The position numbers and the translations under genes were made by a program. DNA of 64,000 nucleotides from Lutibacter citreus (GTDB lineage: Bacteria; Bacteroidota; Bacteroidia; Flavobacteriales; Flavobacteriaceae), in assembly GCF_003260195.1 (NCBI RefSeq), contig NZ_QEIH01000004.1, positions 124,001 to 188,000 on the forward strand. Direction: 5' to 3'. The notes beneath the pieces are model-generated. The model saw nothing but the letters and a program-made list of their open reading frames with translations, did not search any database and was not told where the DNA came from. Of the stretch, positions 9,005 to 17,708 are shown piece after piece; position 1 is the stretch's first letter, and each line of letters starts with the position of its first letter.

Positions 9005-9022
9005 GCTTATCAAACGATAAGC
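9005..9022. terminator. Weak bidirectional terminator-like hairpin
   Basis: GCTTATC (9005-9011) and GATAAGC (9016-9022) pair around an AAAC loop. The flanks are T-rich on both strands (AATTTTATTT downstream; a run of A upstream). It sits between convergent genes, so a shared terminator is plausible. The stem is only seven bases. Confidence 0.45.
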
Positions 9023-9068
9023 TCAATTAAAACTAATTTTATTTAACTAATAAACACAATCTACCCCT

Positions 9069-10094
9069 TTAATCCTTCTGATTAATTGTATAGCTTCTCC
9101 ATTTCTCCAAACAATCAACCATATCCTGTGGAATTTCAGAATTAAATCTTAAAAACTCACCTGTAGTTGGATGCTCAAAACCTAAGGTTTTGGCATGTAA
9201 AGCTTGTCTTGGCAACACTTTAAAACAATTATCTACAAATTGCTTGTATTTTGTAAACGTTGTACCTTTTAGCACGTCATTTCCTCCATAACGTTCATCA
9301 TTAAATAATGTATGTCCAATATGCTTAAAATGTGCTCTAATTTGGTGAGTTCTCCCAGTTTCTAATTTACATTGCACCAAGGTAACATAACTAAAACGTT
9401 CAACAACTTTATAGTGAGTTACGGCATGTTTACCAAAATCACCTTCTGGAAAAACACTCATTTGTAACCTATTTTTTAAACTTCTACCAATATTACCTTC
9501 AATAGTTCCTTCTTCTTCGTCTATATTTCCCCAAACAATTGCGTAATACAAACGTTCTGTAGTTCTATCGTAAAATTGTTTCGATAAATGTGCCATTGCA
9601 AATTCTGTTTTTGCAACAACTAATAAACCACTTGTGTCCTTATCAATTCTATGCACCAAGCCAGGTCTTTCATTTGAATTGGCTGGTAAATTTTCTATAT
9701 GATGAATAAGTCCATTTACTAAGGTTCCACTATAATTTCCATGTCCTGGATGCACAACCATTCCTACAGGTTTATTAACCACCATCACATCATCATCTTC
9801 AAAAACAATATCTAATGGAATATCTTCTGCAACCAATAAATTTTCGTGAGGAGGATGCGCTAAAACTATTCTAACAACATCATTTGGTTTTACCTTATAA
9901 TTGGGTTTTACAGGTTTGTCGTTTACTAAAACATTTCCTGCTTTTGCCGCTTGTTGAATTTTATTACGCGTAGCGTTTTCAATAAAATTCATTAAAAATT
10001 TATCTACACGTAAAGGCGCTTGTCCTGATGGTGCTACATGATTAAAATGCTCGTAAAATTCTTCGTTTTCTGCTCCTATTTCCTCTAAACTCAT
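9069..10094 (-). CDS. rluD: Large-subunit rRNA pseudouridine synthase, RluA/RluD family
   Basis: The 341-residue protein has an N-terminal S4 RNA-binding domain (about residues 27-80, with VDKFLMNFI and VLVNDKPVKPNYKVKPNDVV) followed by the RluA-type catalytic domain. The catalytic Asp151 is in HRIDKDTSGL. GRTHQIRAHFKHIGHTL is the C-terminal family motif. RluD-type enzymes convert uridines of 23S rRNA helix 69 to pseudouridine. Length and domain order fit. It follows the PASTA-protein gene by 6 bases on the same strand, a conserved-looking pair. Exact target sites are inferred from family membership. Confidence 0.93.
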   Translation of the reverse strand: MSLEEIGAENEEFYEHFNHVAPSGQAPLRVDKFLMNFIENATRNKIQQAAKAGNVLVNDKPVKPNYKVKPNDVVRIVLAHPPHENLLVAEDIPLDIVFEDDDVMVVNKPVGMVVHPGHGNYSGTLVNGLIHHIENLPANSNERPGLVHRIDKDTSGLLVVAKTEFAMAHLSKQFYDRTTERLYYAIVWGNIDEEEGTIEGNIGRSLKNRLQMSVFPEGDFGKHAVTHYKVVERFSYVTLVQCKLETGRTHQIRAHFKHIGHTLFNDERYGGNDVLKGTTFTKYKQFVDNCFKVLPRQALHAKTLGFEHPTTGEFLRFNSEIPQDMVDCLEKWRSYTINQKD

Positions 10095-10100
10095 ATATAA

Positions 10101-10688
10101 TTATTTATCAGAAGATGATTGTAAATATCTTCCTGAACCTTCACCATCTCCTAATTTAAGTGTAATAACAGATGTTTTAGGGATTTTATCTCCAGCTTTT
10201 AAATCCTTTCCATTAAAAAGTAACCCTCTAACAACATCTTTGGCAATATCCGAAACATATATAGGGTTAGAACTTATCTTAAATCCTATTGCGCTAAGAT
10301 GTGATGTTACTTGTCTTTTTGTTTTCCCAAAAACATTAGGAATTTCAACATTTCTATAACCCGATGGATTTAATGTTAAATATATTTTTCTATTTTCTTT
10401 TACAAAATTACCTGGTTCTGGATCTTGGTCAATTACCGATTTTTTAGGGTAATCTGGATTAAAACTTGCAGAATCAATCACAAATAATTTTAAGTCTAAT
10501 TCACTTAATGTATGTTCTACTTCACTTAAGCTCATTTTTTCCAAATTTGGAACCTCAATTTTCTGATCATGATTTGTTGATATGTTTACCCATTTCATAA
10601 CAGCAAAAACAAAAACTATTAAACCTACAATTGCAAATAACAATTGTTTCATAAAACTCTTGGATTTAATAAATTGAACTAAACTCAT
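10101..10688 (-). CDS. Membrane-anchored PASTA-domain protein
   Basis: The 195-residue protein has a short cytoplasmic start, one transmembrane segment (about residues 14-34) and two PASTA-like repeats. The first begins near IEVPNLEKMSLSEVE and the second near VEIPNVFGKTKRQV. PASTA domains bind peptidoglycan fragments, usually at the end of Ser/Thr kinases or penicillin-binding proteins. Here there is no kinase or transpeptidase domain, so it is a free-standing sensor or scaffold. It is the first gene of a pair with rluD and is divergent from ddl, which also acts in cell-wall synthesis. The last residues are a Gly/Ser-rich tail. Confidence 0.85.
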   Translation of the reverse strand: MSLVQFIKSKSFMKQLLFAIVGLIVFVFAVMKWVNISTNHDQKIEVPNLEKMSLSEVEHTLSELDLKLFVIDSASFNPDYPKKSVIDQDPEPGNFVKENRKIYLTLNPSGYRNVEIPNVFGKTKRQVTSHLSAIGFKISSNPIYVSDIAKDVVRGLLFNGKDLKAGDKIPKTSVITLKLGDGEGSGRYLQSSSDK

Positions 10689-10708
10689 TTTTCTTTTTTT
10701 TATTTTGG

Positions 10709-10716
10709 CAAAGATA
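10709..10716 (-). promoter_or_regulatory. Candidate -7 box for PASTA protein-rluD
   Basis: The minus strand reads TATCTTTG, matching TAnnTTTG, 20 bases upstream of the ATG at 10688. Together with the ddl box at 10828 it forms a divergent promoter region. Confidence 0.45.
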
Positions 10717-10827
10717 CTTTATAAATTTCAAATTACTTAATTGTTTATTTATTCAATTATTTGAAAACAAATCACCTTTTTTTAACTTTTCATTTTTTAA
10801 CAACACAACATTCAACTTTAATTTATG

Positions 10828-10835
10828 TAATTTTG
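10828..10835 (+). promoter_or_regulatory. Candidate -7 box for ddl-coaD
   Basis: TAATTTTG matches TAnnTTTG and lies 28 bases upstream of the ddl ATG. No clear -33 TTG is visible. Confidence 0.45.
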
Positions 10836-10863
10836 CAATCATTGTTAAAGCTATAAACTTAAA

Positions 10864-11844
10864 ATGAAAAAAAATATTGCCATAATAATGGGCGGATACT
10901 CGTCTGAAGTTAATATTTCTCTTAAAAGTGGAAATGTTGTTTATGAAAATTTAGACACTGAAAAATACAATGCATATAGAGTTCATATTTTAACCGAAAA
11001 ATGGGTAGCTTTAGATGAAAATAATAAAGAATACACCATTAACAAAGATGATTTTTCTTTTGTATTAAATGGTAATAATGTATCTTTTCATTGTGTTTTT
11101 AACGCTATTCATGGAACTCCTGGAGAAGACGGAAAAATATTAGCATATTTAGAGTTGTTGGGAATTAAGCACACCTCTGCACCTTTTTATCAAATGGCTT
11201 TAACATTTAATAAGCGAGATTGTTTAAGCGTTGTAAAAGAGTATGGTATTAAAACAGCGACTTCTTGCTTTTTAAACAAAGGAGATGCTATTATTACACC
11301 TGAAATAATTAAAAAAGTTGGATTACCTTGTTTTGTAAAACCAAACAATGCCGGATCTAGTTATGGGATTTCAAAAGTAAAAACTGAAAGTGAATTAATT
11401 CCTGCAATTGAAAAAGCATATAAAGAAGATTCTGAACTATTAATTGAATCTTTTTTAGATGGACGTGAAGTTACAATTGGAGTTATTACTTTTGAAGGAA
11501 AAATAAAGGTATTACCAATTACCGAAATAGTTACTGAAAACGATTTTTTTGATTACGAAGCTAAATACGAAGGAAAATCAGAAGAAATCACACCCGCTGA
11601 CCTTCCTGAAAACATACAAATTAAATTAGAAAAAGTTGCCATAAAGACTTATAAAGCACTTAATATGAGTGGTTTTTCAAGAAGTGAATATATTATTGTA
11701 AATGGAGAACCTCACTTTTTAGAAATGAATACAGTACCTGGTTTAACAACTGAAAGTATTATTCCTCAACAAGCTAAAGAGTGCAATATTTCATTAGCAA
11801 AATTATTTAAAAACGCAATTGAAACAGCTTTAAAAACTAACTAA
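10864..11844 (+). CDS. ddl: D-alanine--D-alanine ligase
   Basis: The 326-residue ATP-grasp protein shows the Ddl N-terminus IAIIMGGYSSEVNISLKSG, the HGTPGEDGKI loop, the ATP-binding region PCFVKPNNAGSSYGISKV and a C-terminal metal/substrate segment ending HFLEMNTVPGLTTESIIP. It joins two D-alanines with ATP for the peptidoglycan precursor and acts in the cytoplasm. Length is normal for the family. It is followed one base later by coaD, so the two genes are almost certainly co-transcribed. A -7 box lies 28 bases upstream, divergent from the PASTA protein gene. Confidence 0.96.
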   Translation: MKKNIAIIMGGYSSEVNISLKSGNVVYENLDTEKYNAYRVHILTEKWVALDENNKEYTINKDDFSFVLNGNNVSFHCVFNAIHGTPGEDGKILAYLELLGIKHTSAPFYQMALTFNKRDCLSVVKEYGIKTATSCFLNKGDAIITPEIIKKVGLPCFVKPNNAGSSYGISKVKTESELIPAIEKAYKEDSELLIESFLDGREVTIGVITFEGKIKVLPITEIVTENDFFDYEAKYEGKSEEITPADLPENIQIKLEKVAIKTYKALNMSGFSRSEYIIVNGEPHFLEMNTVPGLTTESIIPQQAKECNISLAKLFKNAIETALKTN

Positions 11845-11845
11845 A

Positions 11846-12301
11846 ATGAAAAGAGCAATATTTCCTGGATCATTTGATCCAATTACTTTAGGACACGTAG
11901 ATATTATTAACAGAGGTTTGCCTTTGTTTAACGAAATTGTAATTGCAATTGGTCTTAATTCTGATAAAAACTATATGTTTTCATTAGAACAACGTAAACA
12001 ATTTATTGAAAAATATTACAAAAACGTACCTAAAGTAAAAGTAACCACCTACACTGGTTTAACAACAGAATACTGTAAAGAAATTAATGCTGATTTTATT
12101 TTACGTGGTTTAAGAAATCCTGCCGATTTTGAGTTTGAAAAAGCAATTGCTCAAACTAACAGAAAACTTACCAAAATTGAAACCGTGTTTTTATTAACTT
12201 CTGCCGATACTGCATTTATAAGTTCAAGTATTGTTCGTGACGTTTATAGACATGGAGGAGATATTTCTGGTTTAGTACCACCAAGTGTTTTAGAAAAGTA
12301 A
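11846..12301 (+). CDS. coaD: Phosphopantetheine adenylyltransferase
   Basis: The 151-residue protein has the nucleotidyltransferase motif GSFDPITLGHVDII, where TLGH is the family HxGH-type signature, and the C-terminal SADTAFISSSIVRDV segment that matches ISSTxxR. LRGLRNPADFEFE is a further CoaD hallmark. It transfers AMP from ATP to 4'-phosphopantetheine, the penultimate step of coenzyme A synthesis. It follows ddl with one base between stop and start. Its last 12 bases overlap the end of the convergent glycosyltransferase gene on the other strand. Confidence 0.96.
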   Translation: MKRAIFPGSFDPITLGHVDIINRGLPLFNEIVIAIGLNSDKNYMFSLEQRKQFIEKYYKNVPKVKVTTYTGLTTEYCKEINADFILRGLRNPADFEFEKAIAQTNRKLTKIETVFLLTSADTAFISSSIVRDVYRHGGDISGLVPPSVLEK

Positions 12302-13630
12302 GTGCCGTTGCTTTCTTTTATGTTTAATTAACTCATAAAAAAGAACACTATAAACAATTAAATATTCAAAAGAAATAATCCAAAGGTTTTCTTTGTTCTC
12401 ACTATTTGCATAGGCTAAATAGCTAATAATTATTATAAAACTCCAAACTAAAGGAAATTTATATTTAGTAAATACAGACAATAATAAAAGTGTTGCAATA
12501 TACCAAGGATGCACTGTTGTTGATGTAAAATAGTAAAAAGACAATACAAAAAGCATTGCTGTTATTATCTCAACAATTGTTTTGTTTTTTCTAAAAAATG
12601 TAACAATCAAAATAAAAACTATTACAATTACAGGTAATATTTTTCCAATTATGGCAATTTCATTATAACCTCTAAATAAATAACCTATTTCGCGTGCTAT
12701 ATAATAAACACTCGCATTAAATTCAAAATTTTGAAACCAAAGACCTACTGTTTTTGTATAATTTATAATAAATTCTAAAGAAATAAACGGAGCAAATAAT
12801 GCAATATTTACCAAACCTACAATTCCATAAAATAGCGCACTTTTTTTGAATCCCAACTTCTGAAAAAATAATGGTAAAAATATTAACGGTATTAATTTTA
12901 CTGATATAGAAAGGGCAAAAACTACGGCAGCTAATTTCCACTTTTGTTTATGTAATAAATATAAACTCCAAATTACAAAGAATAACATTACAGCTTCAAA
13001 ATGAAGATTTCCGGTAAGTTCAATAATTATAAACGGATTTAAAATATAAAAGAAAATAGAATAAACTGGTAACTTTAAATTCTTTAATAATTTAATTCCA
13101 AAGTAAAGAATACCAACATCTGCAAAAATAATTAGCAATCGCATGACCAAAGCTGATCCTAGAATACTTTTACCAGCAAACAAACCTGCAATGGCAAAAC
13201 AAAGTTGATTTATTGGAGGGTAATTTGTAAAATGGCTTCCATTTAAACTTCCCATACCTGCATATAACTCTTTTGCTTGAGCAATAGGAAATTCACCTTT
13301 TATAATAAACGATTCTGGAGTAAATAAGTACGGATTAAATCCTTCTAATATCATTCTACCATCCCAAATAAAACGATAAAAATCTTGCGATAAATTTGGT
13401 ATAGCAAACAGGAACAGAAATCTAAACACTATTGAAATTACTATTAAATAGCTTAAATTATTCTTATTTAATTTCAATAAATAAAATGAAACTAAAAACA
13501 GAACTGTGTATAAAACTATTAGCTCTGAATAATCTGTTCTAACAATTTTATAAGCAAATAACAAATATCCCAATATCCCAATTATGGTCAACACTATGGA
13601 TAATTTTTGCTCTTTTAACCAATTTAACAT
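12290..13630 (-). CDS. Multi-pass GT-C type glycosyltransferase (GT87/MptB-like)
   Basis: The 446-residue protein is almost wholly hydrophobic with about 11-13 predicted membrane segments. The first extracytoplasmic loop holds RFIWDGRMILEGFNPYLFTP, the DGR...G.NPY pattern of polyprenyl-phosphate-sugar-dependent mannosyltransferases. Such enzymes transfer a sugar from a lipid-linked donor to an acceptor outside the cytoplasm. It is the last gene of a minus-strand operon that also contains a GT2 enzyme resembling dolichyl/polyprenyl-phosphate sugar synthases, a plausible donor supplier. Acceptor and sugar are unknown. It lies 10 bases after the upstream GT2 gene, and its end overlaps coaD. Confidence 0.78.
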   Translation of the reverse strand: MLNWLKEQKLSIVLTIIGILGYLLFAYKIVRTDYSELIVLYTVLFLVSFYLLKLNKNNLSYLIVISIVFRFLFLFAIPNLSQDFYRFIWDGRMILEGFNPYLFTPESFIIKGEFPIAQAKELYAGMGSLNGSHFTNYPPINQLCFAIAGLFAGKSILGSALVMRLLIIFADVGILYFGIKLLKNLKLPVYSIFFYILNPFIIIELTGNLHFEAVMLFFVIWSLYLLHKQKWKLAAVVFALSISVKLIPLIFLPLFFQKLGFKKSALFYGIVGLVNIALFAPFISLEFIINYTKTVGLWFQNFEFNASVYYIAREIGYLFRGYNEIAIIGKILPVIVIVFILIVTFFRKNKTIVEIITAMLFVLSFYYFTSTTVHPWYIATLLLLSVFTKYKFPLVWSFIIIISYLAYANSENKENLWIISFEYLIVYSVLFYELIKHKRKQRHLLF

Positions 13631-13640
13631 GTATTTAGTT

Positions 13641-15131
13641 TTACACTTTTGAAGTTATTGATTTAAAAAAGACATAACCAAAACCTAGAAATAACATTAA
13701 ATGAAATGGAAATAATCCAAAATCACCACCCTGATCTCCAACTACAAAAGCACTATACATACCAAACGCAAAATAAAGGGTTAAAACACCTTCAATTATT
13801 ATATTTGGAGATAATTTCTTTGTAATATATATATTTCCTTTCCAACTATCCTTTATTGAATTTACATTAAACTTAGGTGTTCTTATAAAATCACTAGATT
13901 TGCCTAAATGCCCCTCCATTACTGCTATAGAATTATGTAATGAAAATCCCATTGCTATTGAGAAAAATGTAATAAACATAGCTATATACCTTACAAAACT
14001 TTTAAATCCTGTTCCATATCTTTTTTTGTACATAAACCAATAACAAATAAAAAATATCATGGTACTTACAATAAAAAAACTCATTACATAAAAATAATTT
14101 TTTAAATGAGCATATTCATTTTTTATATATAACATTGGAATACTTAATACCGCTACAATAAATATATTTAAGAACATTGTACTGTTTAATAAATGCAACA
14201 ACCCATGAACTTTGGTTTTTACAGAAATATTTTTGCTTGACACCACTTTCCAAAACATTTTTCTAAAATTTTCGGCACCTCCTTTATTCCATCTAAATTG
14301 TTGTGATCTGGCAGCGCTTATTACTATAGGTAATTCTGCCGGAGTTTCAACATCTTCTAAATATTTAAATTTCCAGTTTTTTAATTGTGCTCTATAACTT
14401 AAATCTAAATCTTCCGTTAACGTATCCCCTTCCCAATTCCCTGCATCAAGAATACATTCCTTTCTCCAAACTCCGGCTGTTCCATTAAAATTAATAAAAT
14501 GCCCTTTGCTATTTCTACCAACTTGTTCCAATGAAAAATGAGCATCCAATGCAAATGCTTGAATCCTTGTTAGAATTGAATAATTTCTATTAATATGGCC
14601 CCAACGAGTTTGAACAACACCAACTTTATCATCTTTAAAATATGGTATCGTCTTTTTTAACCAATCTTTTTTCGGTAAAAAATCGGCATCAAAAATAGCT
14701 ATATACTCACCTTTTGCTATTTCTAAACCTTCTTTTAATGCACCTGCCTTAAAACCAACTCTATCAATTCTTTTTATCTGTTTAATATCTAACCCTGTTT
14801 GGGATAATTTATCAATAATTTTTTTGGTTAATTCAACAGACTGATCTGTGGAATCATCTAAAACCTGAATCTCTAATTTATCTTTTGGATACTCTATTTT
14901 AGCAATATTTTCTAATAAACGCTCTATAACATACAACTCATTATAAACCGGTAATTGTATGGTTACATAAGGAATTTCACTAGAATTTGAGAAATCAAAT
15001 TTAGGACTGTCATTTTCTTTTTTTTGCGCAGCTAGGTAATTAAACAGTAAGTTTAATTGTGCCAACGCATATAAAAATATGAGTATTAGCGCTGTTGAAT
15101 AAACAACTATTATTATTGTTTCTAAAATCAT
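13641..15131 (-). CDS. Membrane glycosyltransferase family 2, cellulose-synthase-like
   Basis: The 496-residue protein has an N-terminal membrane helix (about residues 4-26), a GT2 catalytic domain and four or more C-terminal membrane helices. Visible catalytic motifs are LDDSTD, the DAD metal motif in IFDADFLP, TEDLDL for the catalytic base, and QQFRW at residues 277-281, the QxxRW signature of processive or CESA-like enzymes. It probably builds or elongates a beta-linked glycan, or glycosylates a lipid, at the inner membrane. It shares one base with the preceding GT2 gene and sits 10 bases before the GT-C gene, so the three form one transcription unit. Polymer identity is unknown. Confidence 0.85.
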   Translation of the reverse strand: MILETIIIVVYSTALILIFLYALAQLNLLFNYLAAQKKENDSPKFDFSNSSEIPYVTIQLPVYNELYVIERLLENIAKIEYPKDKLEIQVLDDSTDQSVELTKKIIDKLSQTGLDIKQIKRIDRVGFKAGALKEGLEIAKGEYIAIFDADFLPKKDWLKKTIPYFKDDKVGVVQTRWGHINRNYSILTRIQAFALDAHFSLEQVGRNSKGHFINFNGTAGVWRKECILDAGNWEGDTLTEDLDLSYRAQLKNWKFKYLEDVETPAELPIVISAARSQQFRWNKGGAENFRKMFWKVVSSKNISVKTKVHGLLHLLNSTMFLNIFIVAVLSIPMLYIKNEYAHLKNYFYVMSFFIVSTMIFFICYWFMYKKRYGTGFKSFVRYIAMFITFFSIAMGFSLHNSIAVMEGHLGKSSDFIRTPKFNVNSIKDSWKGNIYITKKLSPNIIIEGVLTLYFAFGMYSAFVVGDQGGDFGLFPFHLMLFLGFGYVFFKSITSKV

Positions 15132-15817
15132 TATTTAAAACTGTATTTGAAAATCCATCCTAATATTTTAACTCCTGCCATAATTGAACCTTTTACTGTT
15201 CCTGATACTTTTGAAACCCCTATTCTTTTTTTATAATTTACAGGAACCTCTATATATGATAATTGCTGTTTTAATGCTTTTAATTGCATTTCTACCGTCC
15301 AACCATAAGTTTTATCTTCCATATTTAGGCTTAACAACTTATCATATTTTATAGCTCTAAACGGACCTAAATCTGTGAATTTTGCTTTAAAAAATAGGTT
15401 CATTAAAAAAGTTGCTAACCAATTTCCGAAAATCTGCTGCGGAGTCATTGATCCTTTTTCTCTTAAATCTTCAACACGTGCACCAATAACAAAATCAATA
15501 TTATCGTTAACAATAGGTTTTATAATTTTTGTTAGCTCTTCTGGAAAATCACTATAATCTCCATCTAAAAAAACAATAATATCTGGTTTAATTTCTTGTT
15601 TAGAAATATAATCCATTCCTTTTAAACAAGCGTAACCATAGCCTTTATTTAATTCAGTTAAAACAGTTGCCCCAGCATTTATAGCTGCCTCTTCTGTATT
15701 ATCTGTTGAATTGTTATTTACTACTATTATTTCATTAACTAAAGAAGGAATTTCGTTTATTACATTTCCTATAGAATCTGCTTCATTAAAAGCGGGGATA
15801 ATAACTTTTACAATCAT
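15131..15817 (-). CDS. GT2 family enzyme resembling polyprenyl-phosphate sugar synthase (DPM1-like)
   Basis: The 228-residue protein opens with VKVIIPAFNEADSIGNVINE and has VNNNSTDNT and the metal motif FLDGDYSDFPEEL, typical of DPM1-like GT2 enzymes. The tail RIGVSKVSGTVKGS is the RxGxSK-type segment of the same group. It has no strong transmembrane helix apart from a mildly hydrophobic C-terminus. It likely loads a sugar from a nucleotide donor onto a polyprenyl phosphate at the cytoplasmic face, for use by the GT-C enzyme encoded two genes downstream. Start and stop codons overlap both neighbours by one to three bases, indicating translational coupling. Confidence 0.85.
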   Translation of the reverse strand: MIVKVIIPAFNEADSIGNVINEIPSLVNEIIVVNNNSTDNTEEAAINAGATVLTELNKGYGYACLKGMDYISKQEIKPDIIVFLDGDYSDFPEELTKIIKPIVNDNIDFVIGARVEDLREKGSMTPQQIFGNWLATFLMNLFFKAKFTDLGPFRAIKYDKLLSLNMEDKTYGWTVEMQLKALKQQLSYIEVPVNYKKRIGVSKVSGTVKGSIMAGVKILGWIFKYSFK

Positions 15818-16281
15818 TAAAATTTATTTTCTTTTTTGAATTTTTTTAAGTCGGTCCACTCACCTTCTTTTAAATCATTTTTATATCGTACTACTTTAAA
15901 TATTTTACCTTTTGCATAACACAAACAATAGCCATTTTTTTTATTAAAATCATATTGAATTTTATGAGCTATTTTATTCTTTTCATATAAAATCCACCAT
16001 TTAAATTTAAATCCTTTTATAAAATGACCTTCCTCTAATTTTGATTTATCTTCATTATAAAAATACCAATATTTAGTTGGTTTTCCATTTTTATAACGAC
16101 CTTCTTTTTTTATATTTCCATTGTCATAATAATACTTCCAATAGTTACTTTTCTCTGTACCTTTTATCCAACCTTCACTTTTAATTTGATTATCCTCATA
16201 ATATGATTTTACATATTCAGCTTTTTGACCAAACATTGAGGTTAACGATAATTGCAAAAAAAGAATGAAAGCTATTCTCAT
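15817..16281 (-). CDS. Exported MORN-repeat-like protein
   Basis: The 154-residue protein has a signal peptide (MRIAFILFLQLSLTSMFGQ) and then several short repeats of the form G.W..G....YWKYYY..GNIKKEGRYKNGKPTKYW, which are MORN-type beta-hairpins as in the YwqK-like family. The repeats run through residues about 30-150, ending KEGEWTDLKKF. MORN proteins are usually scaffolds or binders; no enzyme motif is present. It lies between the polyferredoxin gene (2 bases) and the DPM1-like GT2 gene (overlap), so it is part of the same operon. Function within a glycosylation or redox operon is unknown. Confidence 0.7.
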   Translation of the reverse strand: MRIAFILFLQLSLTSMFGQKAEYVKSYYEDNQIKSEGWIKGTEKSNYWKYYYDNGNIKKEGRYKNGKPTKYWYFYNEDKSKLEEGHFIKGFKFKWWILYEKNKIAHKIQYDFNKKNGYCLCYAKGKIFKVVRYKNDLKEGEWTDLKKFKKENKF

Positions 16282-16283
16282 AA

Positions 16284-17699
16284 CTAATCTTGTTTTTTAT
16301 TAACAAAATTCATTAAATCAACATCATTTCCAAGTAAAACATCTGTTGGATTTATACGGCCTTCTTCTGGTCCGTTTTCTAATTTTAAAACACCTCTAGG
16401 ACACACAGCCGAACAAATTCCACAACCAACACAACTAGCTCTTACAATATTCTCTCCTTTTTGCGCATAGGCTCTAACATCAATTCCTTGCTCGCAATAC
16501 GTTGAACAATTTCCACAAGAAATACATTGCCCACCATTTGTTGTAATTCTAAAACGAGATTTAAAACGTTGAAATAACCCCATATAACCTGCCAACGGAC
16601 AACCAAACCTACACCAAACTCGGCTACCTAAAACAGGATAAAAACCAACTCCAACAACACCAGAAAACATTGCTCCAATTAAAAACCCGTAAGGTTTACT
16701 AAAATAACTGTAAATGCTAATTCCAAAAAACTCACCTGTATTTGTAAAATACCCATAAAGTACAACTGCTGTAACTATAAAGATTAAAACCATTACTGTA
16801 TGAATCATCCAACGTTCAATTTTCCAAGATGAAACTGTTTTTGAAGATAATTGGCGAAACGAATCTCCTGCTGTTTCTGCCAAACCACCACAACCACAAA
16901 CCCAAGAACAATACCAACGTTTACCAACATAATAAGTTATTATAGGTGTAAATACCAAAAACATAAATATACCCATAACCAAATAAAGCATACCCAATGT
17001 ACCTCCATTTCGCATATTATCTAAATGCCAAGGTTCAAAAAAGTAATAATTTAAAGGCCACATATTTTTAATATCCTTTGCAAAATATGGTAGGTCAGAA
17101 TTTAAGCCTTCTAAAATTTCAGGAATTAAATAAGCTAATAATAATTGTGAGATTATAACAACCGTTGTTCTTATTAATTGGTATCTATTATGTCTATATT
17201 TATACATGAACTTTACTCCTAATGAAGTAATTAATAAGGTGTACAAAGTTCCATACACAAACCACTGGCTAGCTATTTTGTCTTTAAAAAACAAACTTAA
17301 CGGATCAAATAAAGCAACCAAACCTGTGTTAGCAACTCCATTGGCGTCATAACCTAAATAAGACGGGAACCAATATAACAATACATAAAACAAGGTTAAA
17401 ACCATCCCTAGAAGCCAGCCTAAAACACCTCTATTAGACAACGAATTAAACCAAACGTAATTATTCTTAATTCCTGCTGGTTGATTTATATAAGTTTGTC
17501 TTGCATAAATAACCGTACCTCCAAAAATGAATAAAATTGAAATACTTAAAAAAGCTGTTGGATAAGGAAAAGTGATTCCAAACCAAGCTAAAAATATAAT
17601 TGAAAGCCCTAACAAGGCTAAAACCAATCCTAATTTTTGAACAGTATCTAACTTTAATTTATCTGGATTCGAAATTGAAAAACTTGAATTCTTACTCAT
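16284..17699 (-). CDS. Membrane polyferredoxin with NapH/CcoG-like 4Fe-4S domains
   Basis: The 471-residue protein has about six membrane helices and cysteine clusters of the NapH/CcoG type: WYCSWVCGCGG and WCRFGCPLAG in the middle. Two classical 4Fe-4S ferredoxin motifs lie near the C-terminus: CISCGNCSTYCEQG and CVGCGICSAVCPRG. Such proteins pass electrons across or along the membrane. Directly upstream (9 bases) is an FAD/NAD(P) oxidoreductase, an obvious partner, so the pair may form a quinol- or NAD(P)H-linked electron conduit. The final acceptor is unknown; none of the downstream glycosyltransferases needs electrons. Confidence 0.85.
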   Translation of the reverse strand: MSKNSSFSISNPDKLKLDTVQKLGLVLALLGLSIIFLAWFGITFPYPTAFLSISILFIFGGTVIYARQTYINQPAGIKNNYVWFNSLSNRGVLGWLLGMVLTLFYVLLYWFPSYLGYDANGVANTGLVALFDPLSLFFKDKIASQWFVYGTLYTLLITSLGVKFMYKYRHNRYQLIRTTVVIISQLLLAYLIPEILEGLNSDLPYFAKDIKNMWPLNYYFFEPWHLDNMRNGGTLGMLYLVMGIFMFLVFTPIITYYVGKRWYCSWVCGCGGLAETAGDSFRQLSSKTVSSWKIERWMIHTVMVLIFIVTAVVLYGYFTNTGEFFGISIYSYFSKPYGFLIGAMFSGVVGVGFYPVLGSRVWCRFGCPLAGYMGLFQRFKSRFRITTNGGQCISCGNCSTYCEQGIDVRAYAQKGENIVRASCVGCGICSAVCPRGVLKLENGPEEGRINPTDVLLGNDVDLMNFVNKKQD

Positions 17700-17708
17700 A
17701 ATTATTCT

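Noticed and set aside
15817..16281. MORN-like protein as antitoxin of a toxin-antitoxin pair
   Set aside because: Annotations of YwqK-like proteins sometimes use that name, but there is no toxin gene beside it and it has a signal peptide.
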